A stretch of DNA of 64,000 bases from Acidimicrobiaceae bacterium (GTDB lineage Bacteria > Actinomycetota > Acidimicrobiia > Acidimicrobiales > RAAP-2): assembly GCA_027306605.1 (NCBI GenBank), contig DAHUZK010000017.1, positions 53,207-117,206 on the forward strand, written 5' to 3'. A program made the position numbers and the translations under genes. Shown piece by piece: positions 1-8,934 of this stretch. The stretch's first letter is position 1; every line of letters begins with the position of its first letter. The notes beneath the pieces were generated by a model, which saw nothing but the letters and a program-made list of their open reading frames with translations, did no database searches and was not told the DNA's origin.

Positions 1-2
1 TG

Positions 3-2543
3 CAGTTGATCCTGGTCGGGGCGGCCGTCGTCTCCATGATCGTCGGGCAGTGGAACACCGGGATCCTGCTCGTCGTGCTGACCGTGGTGAACGCCGTGGT
101 CGGGCTCCGCCAGGAGGGCAAGGCCGAGAGTGCCATGAACGCGCTCAAGTCCATGATGAAGATCACGGCGCGGGTACGCCGCGACGGGACGGAGCTCGAG
201 ATTCCCGCCGAGCAGGTGGTGGTGGGCGACGTCGTGCTCCTGGCCGCCGGCGACGAGGTCCCCGCCGACGGGCGATTGATCGAGGCGACAGCGCTCCAGG
301 TCGACGAGTCGGCGCTGACGGGCGAGAGCGTGCCGGCCCAGAAGCAGACGGCGGGTCTCGACGGCGCCGGCCTCGCGCCGGGGGACCAGGTGAACATGGC
401 CTTCATGAACACCCCGGTGACGCACGGCAGCGGCCTGATGCTCGTCACCGCCACCGGGGCCGACAGCGAGATGGGCAAGATCTCGGGGATGCTCTCGGCC
501 ACGGCCAAGGAGCAGTCCCCGCTCACCCGGGAGCTCAACACCCTGACCCTGTGGATCGTGGCGGCCGCCGGGCTCACCATGATCGTGATGTTCGCCCTCG
601 GCCGCAGCCGCGGCGAGGCCTGGGACGCATTGTTCGTGGCGGCCGTGACGCTCGCCATCGCGGCCATCCCCGAGGCGTTGCCCACGGTCACCCAGGTCAT
701 CCTCTCGCTCGGGAGCGTCGAGCTGGCCAAGCGCAACGCGCTGGTCAAGGAGCTGCCGGCCGTCGAGACCCTGGGCTTCACCTCGGCCATCAATTCCGAC
801 AAGACGGGCACCCTGACCATGAACCAGATGACCGCGGTGGAAGTCGTCGACCCTACCGACCGCTACACGGTCACCGGTTCTGGCTACGGCCTCGAAGGAC
901 ACGTGCAGCATGCTGCCGGGACGACCGACACCATCGAGGACGCCGTGTTGCCCTTCGTGGTGGCCAACGACGCCGAGGTGGCCCAAGGGGCGGTGGTGGG
1001 CGACCCGACCGAGGGGGCCTTGCTCGTGCTCGGCCACAAGGCCGGGATCGACGTCGACGCCACCCGTGAGCACCTGCCGCGCCTCGCCACGCTCCCCTTC
1101 GACCCGACCTACAAGCTGATGGCGACCTTCCACCAGGTCGTCGACGGGTCCGGGCACCAGGTGGTCCGCTGCTTCGTGAAGGGGGCGGCACCGGCCGTGA
1201 TGGACCGGGCCACCACCGCCCTCTCCGGCGGCGGCTCCGTCCCGTGGGACGCCGACCTGGCCGGCCGGGCTCAGGCGAACATCGAGCGTATGGCCCGCCT
1301 GGGCGAGCGGGTGATGGCCGCCGCCCGCCGCGACATCGACCCGTCCGCCTTCGACCCGGCCGGCGATCTCTTGACCTTCGTCACCGATCTGCAGATGACG
1401 GCGCTGGTCGGCATGGTCGACCCGCCGCGGGCCGAGTCGAGGCAATCGGTGAAAGAGGCCCAGGACGCCCACATCCGCGTCCGCATGATCACCGGCGACG
1501 ACGTCACCACGGGGGCGGCCATCGCCGCGCAGGTCGGCATTCCGGGCGAGGCCATCTTGGGTTCCGATTTCGCCGCGCTCTCCGAGTCCGAGCGCCTCGA
1601 GCGGATCGACGACATCGGCGTGGTCGGCCGCGTCGCTCCCGAGCACAAGGTCCTGCTGGTCGACACCTTGAAGAAGAAGGGTGCCGTCGTGGCCATGACC
1701 GGCGACGGGGTCAACGATGCGCCGGCCATCAAGGCGGCCGACATCGGCATCGCCATGGGGAGCGGCACCGAGGTGGCCAAGAACGCCGGACGGATGATCC
1801 TCTCCGACGACAACTTCGCCACGATCGTCTACGCGGTCGAGCAGGGCCGCAAGATCTTCGACAACCTCACCAAGTACATCCGGTTCGTACTGGTGCTGCT
1901 GGTCGTCTTCGTGCTGACCTTCCTCGGCGCCTCCCTCTTCAACATCGCCGACGGAGCGCCCTTCAACCCGGCCCAGGTCCTGTGGACCCACTTCGTGGTC
2001 AACGCCGCCTTCGGCTTCGCCCTCGGCTTCGATCTCGAGACGCCCGGGCTCATGGCCCAGGTGCCCAAGCCACGCGGCGAGTCGGTCCTGACCCCACGGT
2101 TGCTGATCACCGTCGGGTTGTCGGGGCTGGCCATCACCATCGGCCTGCTCGCCATGATCCAGCTCGGCACGGAGCACTTCCACAGCGAGGCGGTCGGCAA
2201 CTCCATCGCCTTCACGACGTTCGCCCTGTGCCTGATCGTCGCCGCGCTCGAGTGCCGCAGCGAGACCGAGTCCATCTTGAGGACCGCCACCTTCGACAGC
2301 CGGCAGATGAACCGGGCCCTCATCGTCGAGTTCGCCTTGGCCGTCCTCACGACGCAGATGGACGCGCTGCGGCGCCTGCTCGACACCACCCAGCTCAACG
2401 TGCGCGAATTCGGCTGGGCCCTCGTGCCCGCGCTCGGCCTCTTCGTGCTCTGGGAGGGGGGCAAGCTGCTGGTGCGCCACCACGCCGCACGCGCCCCGTC
2501 TCCGGTCAGGCCCTCACTGGCCGTGGTCGGAGGGGACGGATGA
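3..2543 (+). CDS. Cation-transporting P-type ATPase (P2-type, Ca2+/Mg2+-like), 5' end missing
   Basis: An ATP-driven membrane cation pump, entered in mid-gene: the frame is open to the left edge, so the first membrane helices are missing. Visible in order are the actuator-domain TGES motif (about residue 104 of the visible part), a helix with PEALP, the phosphorylation motif DKTGT (about residue 266), the nucleotide-binding domain, the hinge GDGVNDAP (about residue 567), and C-terminal membrane helices. PEALP and the long C-terminal membrane region fit the P2 group (SERCA, PMR1, MgtA) rather than heavy-metal P1B pumps. The transported ion cannot be fixed from the sequence. It ends 33 bp before a convergent MarR gene. 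Family certain, substrate uncertain. Confidence 0.93.
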   Translation, partial: QLILVGAAVVSMIVGQWNTGILLVVLTVVNAVVGLRQEGKAESAMNALKSMMKITARVRRDGTELEIPAEQVVVGDVVLLAAGDEVPADGRLIEATALQVDESALTGESVPAQKQTAGLDGAGLAPGDQVNMAFMNTPVTHGSGLMLVTATGADSEMGKISGMLSATAKEQSPLTRELNTLTLWIVAAAGLTMIVMFALGRSRGEAWDALFVAAVTLAIAAIPEALPTVTQVILSLGSVELAKRNALVKELPAVETLGFTSAINSDKTGTLTMNQMTAVEVVDPTDRYTVTGSGYGLEGHVQHAAGTTDTIEDAVLPFVVANDAEVAQGAVVGDPTEGALLVLGHKAGIDVDATREHLPRLATLPFDPTYKLMATFHQVVDGSGHQVVRCFVKGAAPAVMDRATTALSGGGSVPWDADLAGRAQANIERMARLGERVMAAARRDIDPSAFDPAGDLLTFVTDLQMTALVGMVDPPRAESRQSVKEAQDAHIRVRMITGDDVTTGAAIAAQVGIPGEAILGSDFAALSESERLERIDDIGVVGRVAPEHKVLLVDTLKKKGAVVAMTGDGVNDAPAIKAADIGIAMGSGTEVAKNAGRMILSDDNFATIVYAVEQGRKIFDNLTKYIRFVLVLLVVFVLTFLGASLFNIADGAPFNPAQVLWTHFVVNAAFGFALGFDLETPGLMAQVPKPRGESVLTPRLLITVGLSGLAITIGLLAMIQLGTEHFHSEAVGNSIAFTTFALCLIVAALECRSETESILRTATFDSRQMNRALIVEFALAVLTTQMDALRRLLDTTQLNVREFGWALVPALGLFVLWEGGKLLVRHHAARAPSPVRPSLAVVGGDG

Positions 2544-2576
2544 GGCCGGCCTCCTGAGCACGCCGACTCCAGCCGG

Positions 2577-3011
2577 TCAGGTCCCTTCGCCCGTTCCGAT
2601 CTTCGCCAGCACGCCGGCCAGCGCTTCGAGGTCCCCTGCCCCGAGGGCGCTGAACGCCGGCGGCGGCGTCCCCAGGATCCCGTCGGCCCTGGCGGCGAGC
2701 TGCCTCCCCTTGCGCGTCACCTCCACCATGCGGGCCCGGCGGTCGAGAGGGTGGGGGCGACGGAACACCAGACCCTGGGACTCCAGATCGTCGACGACGA
2801 CGGTGGCGTACGGCGCGTCGATGCCGAGCGCCGAGGCCAGCTCCGACATCGCCATCGGGGCCGCGGCCAGCCGGCGGAGCGCCCGGATCCTCCCGAAGCT
2901 CATGCCCAGCGCTTCGGAGGCCTCGCGTCGGCGCACGTTGTGCAGGACGAGTTCGCACATCGTCGTCCACGCCTGGCGTGCCGCAGCGGACGGCTCCACG
3001 GGGGTCGTCAC
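2577..3011 (-). CDS. MarR-family transcriptional regulator
   Basis: A 144-residue winged-helix DNA-binding protein. The recognition region (SELASALGIDAPYAT, about residues 56-70) is followed by the wing (RRPHPLDRRARMVEVT), the usual MarR layout and length. The start is GTG at 3011, which overlaps the stop of the upstream exporter gene as GTGA (3008-3011). A longer reading of this frame exists but would run into the exporter gene. It is the second gene of a two-gene operon with an MFS drug-exporter homologue, so it probably represses that exporter and releases DNA when it binds a small hydrophobic or phenolic ligand (inference from the family). Confidence 0.9.
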   Translation of the reverse strand: MTTPVEPSAAARQAWTTMCELVLHNVRRREASEALGMSFGRIRALRRLAAAPMAMSELASALGIDAPYATVVVDDLESQGLVFRRPHPLDRRARMVEVTRKGRQLAARADGILGTPPPAFSALGAGDLEALAGVLAKIGTGEGT

Positions 3012-4534
3012 CGCGCTCCGGGCTGTGCATGGGCCAGCATCTCGGGGTTCAGCTCCGCCGCCGTGCGACGGGCGGACGCCAGCGCGCGTCGGGACGTCGC
3101 CACCAGCCCGAGGACGAGGACGACAGCGCCGCATGCCGCCAGGATCCACCACGCGGCGTGCGTCGCCGTGGCGAAGCCGGCGTCGACCGCCGATCCCTTC
3201 ACCTGCGTGGTGACGAGCGCGCCCACGACGGCCACGCCCAGTGTCTGTCCGACCTGGCGTGACGTCGACGCCACGGCGGAGGCCACGCCCGCCTGGGCCC
3301 GCGGCATCCCCGACACGGCCGCGTTGGTGATGGGAGCGTTGACCAGGCCGAAGCCGAGCCCGAAGACGACGTAGGCGACGAAGAGCCAGGTGAACGGCGT
3401 GACGGCGTCGATGCTCGCCAGCATGGCGCATGCCGCGGTCAGTCCGATGCCCGCCAGGACCAGGGGGATCCGGGCGCCCCGATGCCCGACGATCCGTCCC
3501 GAGACCGGCGAGGCCAGGACGGTCATGGCGGCCATGGGAAGGGTGTCGACTCCGGCCTGGAGGGGGGACAGGCCTCGCACCTCCTGCAGGTACAGCGTGT
3601 TGAGGAACAGGAAGCCGCCGAGAGCCGCGAAGGCGGCGACCGCAGTGATCGTGGCGGACGTGAAGGGGATGGACCGGAAGAACCGCACGTCGACGAGCGG
3701 GTCCTCGCGGCGCGGTTCGTAGAGGATCAGCCCGACGAGGGCCGTCGCCGCCAGGCAGAACGACACGACGATGGCCGGCGACGACCAGCCGCGCCGGGGT
3801 GCCTCGATGATCCCGAAGGTGAGGGTGGCGAAGAGCACGATCATGAACAGCTGGCCGACGGGATCGAAACGGCGGGCTCTCGGCGCCTTGGATTCGGGGA
3901 TGGAGCGCAGGGCCAGCGTGATGGCGACCAGGCCGACCGGGATGTTGATCCAGAAGATGGAGCGCCACCCCGCCGAGGTGACCAGGAGGCCGCCGACGAT
4001 CGGGCCGAGGGCCATGGAGATGCCCACGACGGCGCCCCAGACGCCGACGGCCTGGGCGCGCTCCCTCGGGTCGGTGAACGTGTTCGTGATGATGGACATC
4101 GCCACCGGATTGAGCATCGACCCGCCGACGGCCTGCAGCATGCGGAACACCACGAGCAGGCCGAGGCTGGGGGCCAGGCTGCAGAGCAGGGAGCCGGCCG
4201 AGAAGACCGAGAGTCCGACGACGAAGGTGCGCCGCCGTCCCAGCCTGTCCGCGGTGGAGCCCGACAGCATGAGGAGGCTGGCCAGCACGAGCGTGTACGC
4301 GTCGACCACCCACTGCAGCCCCGAGACCGAGGCGCCGAGGTCGTGCCCGATGGACGGCAGCGCCACGTTGACGATCGTCACGTCGAGGCCGACGATCAGA
4401 AGGCTCATGGAGCAGATGAGCAGGATCCCGACCCGCCGGCCTCGGGAGAGCTCGTGGATGGCCGGTGCCGCCACCGGTGCCGCCACGGGTGCACCCGCCG
4501 ATGCAGGTCCCAGCCCTGATGGTTGTGTTTGCAT
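3008..4534 (-). CDS. MFS transporter, DHA2 (EmrB/QacA-like) drug exporter
   Basis: A proton-driven multidrug exporter of the 14-helix DHA2 group, 508 residues in the cytoplasmic membrane. The first helix carries DVTIVNVALPSIG (motif D1 of this group), followed by WVVDAYTLVLASLLMLSG and the motif A loop DRLGRRRTF. A proline- and glycine-rich motif C (ALGPIVGGLL) follows and is typical of antiporters. ATG at 4534 is chosen because an acidic/alanine leader then runs straight into helix 1. A TACGCT hexamer at 4550-4545 lies 10 nt before it. The MarR gene overlaps its 3' end by 4 nt, so the two are cotranscribed. The substrate cannot be told from sequence. Confidence 0.93.
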   Translation of the reverse strand: MQTQPSGLGPASAGAPVAAPVAAPAIHELSRGRRVGILLICSMSLLIVGLDVTIVNVALPSIGHDLGASVSGLQWVVDAYTLVLASLLMLSGSTADRLGRRRTFVVGLSVFSAGSLLCSLAPSLGLLVVFRMLQAVGGSMLNPVAMSIITNTFTDPRERAQAVGVWGAVVGISMALGPIVGGLLVTSAGWRSIFWINIPVGLVAITLALRSIPESKAPRARRFDPVGQLFMIVLFATLTFGIIEAPRRGWSSPAIVVSFCLAATALVGLILYEPRREDPLVDVRFFRSIPFTSATITAVAAFAALGGFLFLNTLYLQEVRGLSPLQAGVDTLPMAAMTVLASPVSGRIVGHRGARIPLVLAGIGLTAACAMLASIDAVTPFTWLFVAYVVFGLGFGLVNAPITNAAVSGMPRAQAGVASAVASTSRQVGQTLGVAVVGALVTTQVKGSAVDAGFATATHAAWWILAACGAVVLVLGLVATSRRALASARRTAAELNPEMLAHAQPGAR

Positions 4535-4544
4535 AACTATTCGG

Positions 4545-4632
4545 AGCGTAGCAGTGCGCTTCGAGCGGTCGCGCCGGCCGGTACCGCCAGGCCGCCCCGG
4601 GTCCCTCGGCCGGCGCCCGGTCGCCGTACGCT
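4545..4632. promoter_or_regulatory. Divergent promoter region of MFS exporter and amidohydrolase
   Basis: The 108 bp between the two divergent genes holds the same -10-like hexamer, TACGCT, on both strands: 4550-4545 reading towards the MFS gene and 4627-4632 reading towards the amidohydrolase. Each lies exactly 10 nt before its start codon, which would leave leaders of only about 3 nt. A MarR operator might be expected here, but I see no convincing palindrome. Inferred from pattern only. Confidence 0.4.
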
Positions 4633-4642
4633 TGGCGGCCCT

Positions 4643-5518
4643 ATGGGATTGCCGGCCGACATCGGGATCGTCGACACCATGATCGGCTTCGCCCATCGGG
4701 ACATGAAAGAGGCCTACCGCTTCATCACGCGGCAGACGAGGGACGCCGAATCGAAGGAGCAGTTCGCCTTCCCGGTCGAGTACATGTTCAAGGAGGTGCC
4801 CGGGCGGGAGCTCGAGGGCGTGGAGGACCCGATCGGTGTCACACTGCGCGAGATGGATCTGTGGGGGGTGGAGCGGGGCATGATCGGTCTCGGCGATGCC
4901 GAGGGGCTCGGCGTCAAGGCGCTGAAGCTCCACCCCGACCGATTCGTCCCCTCGACCTCGGCCGATCCCAACGAAGGCATGAGAGGGGTCGCGCGGATCA
5001 TCGAGGACTTCGAGTCCCACGGGATCCGCGCCGTCAGCGTCTTCCCGGCCGGCACCTTCCCGCAGGTACCGATCAACGACAAGAAGATGTACCCGATCTA
5101 CGCCAAGTGCGTCGAGCTCGGCCTTCCCGTGTTCTGCTGCGCCGGCGTCCCGGGGCCGCGGCTCAAGGCGGCGTGCCAGCACGTCGAGCTCATCGACGAG
5201 GTCATGTTCGACTTTCCCGAGCTCGTGTTCGTGACCCGTCACGGGTGCGAGCCGTGGACCGAGCTCGCGGTCAAGCTCATGCTCAAGTGGCCCGGCCTGC
5301 ACTACTCGACCAGCGCGTTCGCCCCCAGGTACTACCCCCGCGACGTGATCGACTACGCCAACACCCGCGGGGCGGACAAGGTGATGTACGCCGGGTACTT
5401 CCCCATGGGCCTCTCGCTCGAACGCATCATGCGCGAGATGCCGGACGTCGGCTTCTCCGACGACGTGTGGCCCAAGTTCCTGCGGACGAACGCCTTGCGC
5501 GTTCTCGGGCTCTCCTGA
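4643..5518 (+). CDS. Amidohydrolase-family (Amidohydro_2) protein
   Basis: A 291-residue TIM-barrel metal-dependent hydrolase or decarboxylase homologue. The C-terminal half has the family pattern VTRHGCEPW (the conserved His before a Pro-Trp pair), a helix, then GADKVMYAGYFP. Family members normally have an Asp metal ligand in that last motif (as in DKVLFGTDYP); here the position reads Gly-Tyr, so the metal site may be altered. The N-terminal His-x-His found in many relatives is not obvious either. Start ATG 4643 lies 10 nt after a TACGCT hexamer; the frame is open further upstream but has no better start. Substrate unknown. Confidence 0.8.
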   Translation: MGLPADIGIVDTMIGFAHRDMKEAYRFITRQTRDAESKEQFAFPVEYMFKEVPGRELEGVEDPIGVTLREMDLWGVERGMIGLGDAEGLGVKALKLHPDRFVPSTSADPNEGMRGVARIIEDFESHGIRAVSVFPAGTFPQVPINDKKMYPIYAKCVELGLPVFCCAGVPGPRLKAACQHVELIDEVMFDFPELVFVTRHGCEPWTELAVKLMLKWPGLHYSTSAFAPRYYPRDVIDYANTRGADKVMYAGYFPMGLSLERIMREMPDVGFSDDVWPKFLRTNALRVLGLS

Positions 5519-5544
5519 GCGCCCCTGATGCCTGAGCCCCCGTG

Positions 5545-6639
5545 ATGGACGTACCGAACCTGCTCCGGCTCCCCACCGACGTCACCGCGAGGTGGCTGAC
5601 CGACGCCTTGGCGGCTTCGGGCGCGCTGGCACCGGGCGCCCGGGTGACGGCATTCACCGCGGAGGCCATCGGCACCGGTCAGATGGCGAGCACGACGCGC
5701 TTCTCGCTGACCTACGAGCCGTCCGGGGCGGGCCCGAGGGCCGTCGTGGGCAAGTTCGCCTCGGCCGACGACCAGAGCCGGGCCACCGGTCTGGCCTTGC
5801 GGGCCTACGAGATCGAGGTCCGCTTCTACCGCGAGGTGGCGCCGCGCGTCGGCGCCCGGTTGCCCGAGGCGTACCTGGCCGAGGTCGAGCCCGACACCGG
5901 GTGGTTCACGCTCCTGCTCGAGGACATCGCCGACGGCGTCCAGGGCGACCAGATCGCCGCCTGCGATCCCGCCACGGCATCAGCCGTGCTCGAGGAGATG
6001 GCGGGCCTGCACGCGCCGTGCTGGGAGTCGCCCGAGCTGGCCGCGCTCGAATGGCTGAACCGCGCCACCCCCGAGTCCGACGCGCTGCTCACCGCGCTGG
6101 TGTCGGGCCTGTTGCCCGGGTTCCTCGAGCGCTACGAGGGCGCGCTGGCGCCCGAGCACCAGGAGCTGTGCCGCCTGTTCGTCGAGCACATCGGCGACTG
6201 GCTCGCCTGGCGCGCCGGTCCGAGCACGGTGAGCCACGGCGACTTCCGCCTCGACAATCTCTTGTTCCAGCCCGGTGGCGCGCGCCCGGTGGTGGTCGAC
6301 TGGCAGACGGCGGCGTGGGGAGCGCCGGCGGCCGACGTGGCCTATTTCGTCGGTGGCTGCCTGGGGGTGGAGGAGAGACGGCGGCACGAAGAGGACCTGG
6401 TGGCGCGCTACCACGGCGCGTTGGTCCGTCGCGGCGTCGAGGGCTACACGCTCGAGCAGCTGCGCGAGGACGTCCGGCGCAACACGTTCGCCGGGGTGCT
6501 GATGGCCATCGTCGCCTCCATGGTCGTGCAGCGCACCGAGCGCGGCGACCTCATGTTCCTCACCAGTGCCACGCGTCATGCCCAGCACGCCCTCGACGCC
6601 GGTGCCGACGCCATGCTGCGCCGCGCGTCCGTCTCGTGA
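5545..6639 (+). CDS. Phosphotransferase, aminoglycoside-phosphotransferase / ecdysteroid-kinase-like fold
   Basis: A 364-residue kinase-like protein. It has the catalytic loop HGDFRLDNLL (about residue 232) and the metal-binding VVDWQTAAWG motif that follows it. The overall pattern fits the actinobacterial branch related to EcKinase/DUF1679 and acyl-CoA dehydrogenase-linked phosphotransferases, which is longer than true aminoglycoside kinases. The phosphate acceptor is unknown. A GTG codon directly precedes the chosen ATG at 5545, so the start could be 3 nt earlier. The gene overlaps the following phosphatase-like gene by 4 nt (GTGA), suggesting a linked kinase/phosphatase pair. Confidence 0.82.
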   Translation: MDVPNLLRLPTDVTARWLTDALAASGALAPGARVTAFTAEAIGTGQMASTTRFSLTYEPSGAGPRAVVGKFASADDQSRATGLALRAYEIEVRFYREVAPRVGARLPEAYLAEVEPDTGWFTLLLEDIADGVQGDQIAACDPATASAVLEEMAGLHAPCWESPELAALEWLNRATPESDALLTALVSGLLPGFLERYEGALAPEHQELCRLFVEHIGDWLAWRAGPSTVSHGDFRLDNLLFQPGGARPVVVDWQTAAWGAPAADVAYFVGGCLGVEERRRHEEDLVARYHGALVRRGVEGYTLEQLREDVRRNTFAGVLMAIVASMVVQRTERGDLMFLTSATRHAQHALDAGADAMLRRASVS

Positions 6640-7163
6640 CGGATCTGCTCGTCCTGTGCACCGGGAACGCGGCCCGCTCGGTCATGGCGGGCTTCATGCT
6701 CGAGCGGTTGTGCGACGGCCGCGCCACCGACTCGTTGCGCATCGTGACCGCCGGGACCCACACGATCGACGGGCAACCGATGGGCATGCGGACGCGGGCG
6801 GCGCTGCAACGGATCCCCGAGCTGGCCGGCACCGACTTCCACCGTCACCGCAGCCGTCAGGTGCACGGCATCGATCTGGTGCACGCCGATCTCGTCGTGA
6901 CCATGGAGGCGGACCACGTCCGTTTCGTCCGGCGGCGTTTTCCCGATGCAGCCGCCAAGACGGCGACGATGCGCCGGCTCTGTGGCGACCTCTCACCGGC
7001 ACCGCCGCGTTTGACCGAGCGCGTCGCCGCCCTCGGACTGGCCTCTGTCGAGCTCTCCGAGTGCGAGGACGTGCTCGACCCGGCGGGCGCCGAGGCCGAT
7101 GTCTATGCCGCCTGCGCCGACGAGCTGTGGGAGCTGTGCGGCCGGCTCGTCACGTTGCTCTAG
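6636..7163 (+). CDS. Low-molecular-weight protein-tyrosine-phosphatase-like protein
   Basis: A 175-residue protein with the LMW-PTP/arsenate-reductase P-loop at its N-terminus: VLCTGNAARS gives the C-X5-R-S signature with Cys8 and Arg14. The general-acid loop is present as VLDPAGAEADVY near the C-terminus. These residues support phosphomonoesterase chemistry through a cysteinyl-phosphate; the target (phosphotyrosine, phosphoarginine or a sugar phosphate) cannot be assigned. Start GTG 6636 overlaps the stop of the upstream phosphotransferase, so the two are translationally coupled. An arsenate-reductase role is less likely because no ars genes are adjacent. Confidence 0.85.
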   Translation: MTDLLVLCTGNAARSVMAGFMLERLCDGRATDSLRIVTAGTHTIDGQPMGMRTRAALQRIPELAGTDFHRHRSRQVHGIDLVHADLVVTMEADHVRFVRRRFPDAAAKTATMRRLCGDLSPAPPRLTERVAALGLASVELSECEDVLDPAGAEADVYAACADELWELCGRLVTLL

Positions 7164-7193
7164 TTGTTTCTGTTGTTCTGCGTCGGTGCGCGG

Positions 7194-7820
7194 TCAGTCG
7201 GCGTGCACGGAGCGCAGGCCGGCCCACGCCAGGTCGGCCATGCGTCCCGCCAGTCGCCGCGCTTCACCCTCGAGCGCGGCGTCGGACTCGGGGCGCCGGT
7301 GCTCCATGAAGCGGCGGCTCGCACCCTCGGCCATGCCGACGATGCCGTAGGCCAGCAGGCGCCGGTGGTCCGGGTCGAGCCCGGCGTCGATGAGCGGGTC
7401 GATCGCCTCGGCGATGGCGTCCTCGACGGCGCGCAGGGCGCGGCCCAGCTCCTCGTCGTCGGCGTGGTCCCGCCCGTAGAGCAGGCGGAACTCGGCCTCG
7501 TGGCTCACGACCAGGCGGAAGTAGGCGGCGAACCCGAGCTCGACCTGCTGGCGCGGGCCGTCGGCCTCGGAGACGGCGCGGCTGATGGCGGCGAGGAGGT
7601 TCTGGGCGATGGCGTCCACCAGCTCCAGGTACAGCGCCCGCTTGGAGGAGAAGTGCTGGTAGAGCAGGGGCTTGGTGACGCCGGCGGCCTCGGCGATGTC
7701 GTCCATGGTGGTCGCCCGGTAGCCCCGCTGGGCGAACAGCTCCAGCGCCACCGCCAGGAGCTGGTCTCGGCGCTGCTCGGCGGTGAGCCGCCGCGGGTTG
7801 GCCTGGAGTGCACTCGCCAT
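7194..7820 (-). CDS. TetR-family transcriptional regulator
   Basis: A 208-residue regulator with the canonical TetR N-terminal helix-turn-helix (ALELFAQRGYRATTMDDIAE, about residues 27-46, then GVTKPLLYQHFSSK) and a divergent helical ligand-binding domain. ATG 7820 is the only start that keeps the whole HTH. It lies 20 bp downstream of a glycosyltransferase gene on the same strand. A TTACCG-AA-CGGTCA palindrome sits in that gap, suggesting autorepression. The ligand is unknown. Confidence 0.92.
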   Translation of the reverse strand: MASALQANPRRLTAEQRRDQLLAVALELFAQRGYRATTMDDIAEAAGVTKPLLYQHFSSKRALYLELVDAIAQNLLAAISRAVSEADGPRQQVELGFAAYFRLVVSHEAEFRLLYGRDHADDEELGRALRAVEDAIAEAIDPLIDAGLDPDHRRLLAYGIVGMAEGASRRFMEHRRPESDAALEGEARRLAGRMADLAWAGLRSVHAD

Positions 7821-7829
7821 CGGCTCAGG

Positions 7830-7843
7830 TTACCGAACGGTCA
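7830..7843. promoter_or_regulatory. Candidate TetR operator (TTACCG-AA-CGGTCA)
   Basis: A 14-bp near-perfect palindrome whose inner ten bases ACCGAACGGT are perfectly symmetric. It begins 10 bp upstream of the TetR start codon and overlaps the stop codon of the preceding glycosyltransferase gene. Position and symmetry fit an autoregulatory operator; binding is inferred. Confidence 0.5.
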
Positions 7844-8878
7844 TGCGGGCAGCCCCGGCACCCGGGCCAGGACGACGGCCAGGCGGGCCGGCAGGTCGGC
7901 CAGGTTGAAGTGGGCCGCGGCCACGGCGTGGTTGTGCGCCAGCAGGGACGGATCGGGCTCGGCCAGCCAGGCGGCCAGCGGCGACGGATCGCCGGCGTCG
8001 AACCACGTGAAGCCGAAGGCGGCCAGCTCGGCCGCCACGGGATAGGGGCCGATGGCCAGCGCCCGGTCGTGGGTGGCCGACTCGACCGAGGGGTTGCCGA
8101 AGCCTTCCCACGACGACGGCAGGACCACGGCGTCGCAGGCCGCGTAGGCGTCGGCGACGGAGCAGCCCTGCGGTGGCGGGCCGAGGCGCACCGGGCAGCG
8201 CGCCTCCGCCACCAGCCGGTCGAGCTCGGGGCCGAAACCGTCCTCGGCCGGACCGAGCAGCCAGTAGGTGGCGCCGGCCCCTTCGGCCAGGGCGAGCGCG
8301 CCGCCGATGTTCTTGCGGGCCAGCGCGCGGGTGGGCTGCAACAGCAGCGTGTCCGACGCCGTGAGCCCGAGCGCGGCCCTGGTGGCGTCCCGGGCGCCGG
8401 GGGGCGGCTCCGGGTCGAAGGCGTTGTACACGGTCGTCGCCCGGATGCCGCGGTCCGCCAGCTCGGCGCGGCTCAGCTCGTTGATCGTGACGTGGGCCCA
8501 GGCCGGGTCGTCGGGCGGTGGGGCGAGGTGGGCCAGGTGCGCCCGCTGCCAGGGGAGGTCGTGGTGGTGCAGCAGTGCCGGCCGGCCGGCGCAGGCGGCC
8601 GCGACCACCGCGGACGCCGGCGGGTTGAGCGGGAGCGAGCAGAGGTTCTCGACGATCACGAGGTCGGCGCCGGCCAGCGCGTCGCCGACCTCGCCGGAGG
8701 TCGGCGGCTCCGGCGCGCCGATGGCCAAGCCCTCCAGGACGGCGTCGGCTTCGCCGGCGCCGGCCAGCGTCGTCACCCGCCAGCCCAGGACACCCAGCGC
8801 AGCCGCCCATTTGGCCGCCTCCACCGCCACTCCGTCGCCGCCTCCCAGGCGGAAGGACACCATGCACGCCGTGGGCAC
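7841..8878 (-). CDS. Glycosyltransferase, GT4-like (GT-B fold)
   Basis: A 345-residue retaining glycosyltransferase-like protein with two Rossmann domains. The N-terminal domain opens with [20 protein letters not shown], typical of GT4 acceptor domains. The C-terminal nucleotide-sugar domain has a helix after [14 protein letters not shown] and the family signature [13 protein letters not shown], which supplies the EX7E glutamates. Start GTG 8878 is favoured over ATG 8863 because TACAGT stands 6 nt upstream, the leaderless promoter spacing seen repeatedly in this window. It diverges from a GDP-mannose dehydratase gene, so a role in building a surface glycan from GDP-deoxysugars is plausible, but the donor is not proven. 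Confidence 0.87.
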   Translation of the reverse strand: MPTACMVSFRLGGGDGVAVEAAKWAAALGVLGWRVTTLAGAGEADAVLEGLAIGAPEPPTSGEVGDALAGADLVIVENLCSLPLNPPASAVVAAACAGRPALLHHHDLPWQRAHLAHLAPPPDDPAWAHVTINELSRAELADRGIRATTVYNAFDPEPPPGARDATRAALGLTASDTLLLQPTRALARKNIGGALALAEGAGATYWLLGPAEDGFGPELDRLVAEARCPVRLGPPPQGCSVADAYAACDAVVLPSSWEGFGNPSVESATHDRALAIGPYPVAAELAAFGFTWFDAGDPSPLAAWLAEPDPSLLAHNHAVAAAHFNLADLPARLAVVLARVPGLPA

Positions 8879-8884
8879 GACGGC

Positions 8885-8890
8885 ACTGTA
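8885..8890 (-). promoter_or_regulatory. -10 element (TACAGT) of leaderless glycosyltransferase transcript
   Basis: TACAGT read on the minus strand ends 6 nt before GTG 8878, so the transcript would begin at or next to the start codon. No Shine-Dalgarno sequence lies between. Inferred from the spacing pattern shared with other genes here. Confidence 0.5.
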
Positions 8891-8921
8891 GGTGCGCGAA
8901 GGGGCCCGCAGGTCCGTCGAC

Positions 8922-8927
8922 TAGCGT
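8922..8927 (+). promoter_or_regulatory. -10 element (TAGCGT) of leaderless gmd transcript
   Basis: TAGCGT is followed by exactly 7 nt and then ATG 8935, with no ribosome-binding site between, as expected for a leaderless mRNA. Inferred from pattern. Confidence 0.5.
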
Positions 8928-8934
8928 TGCCCCG

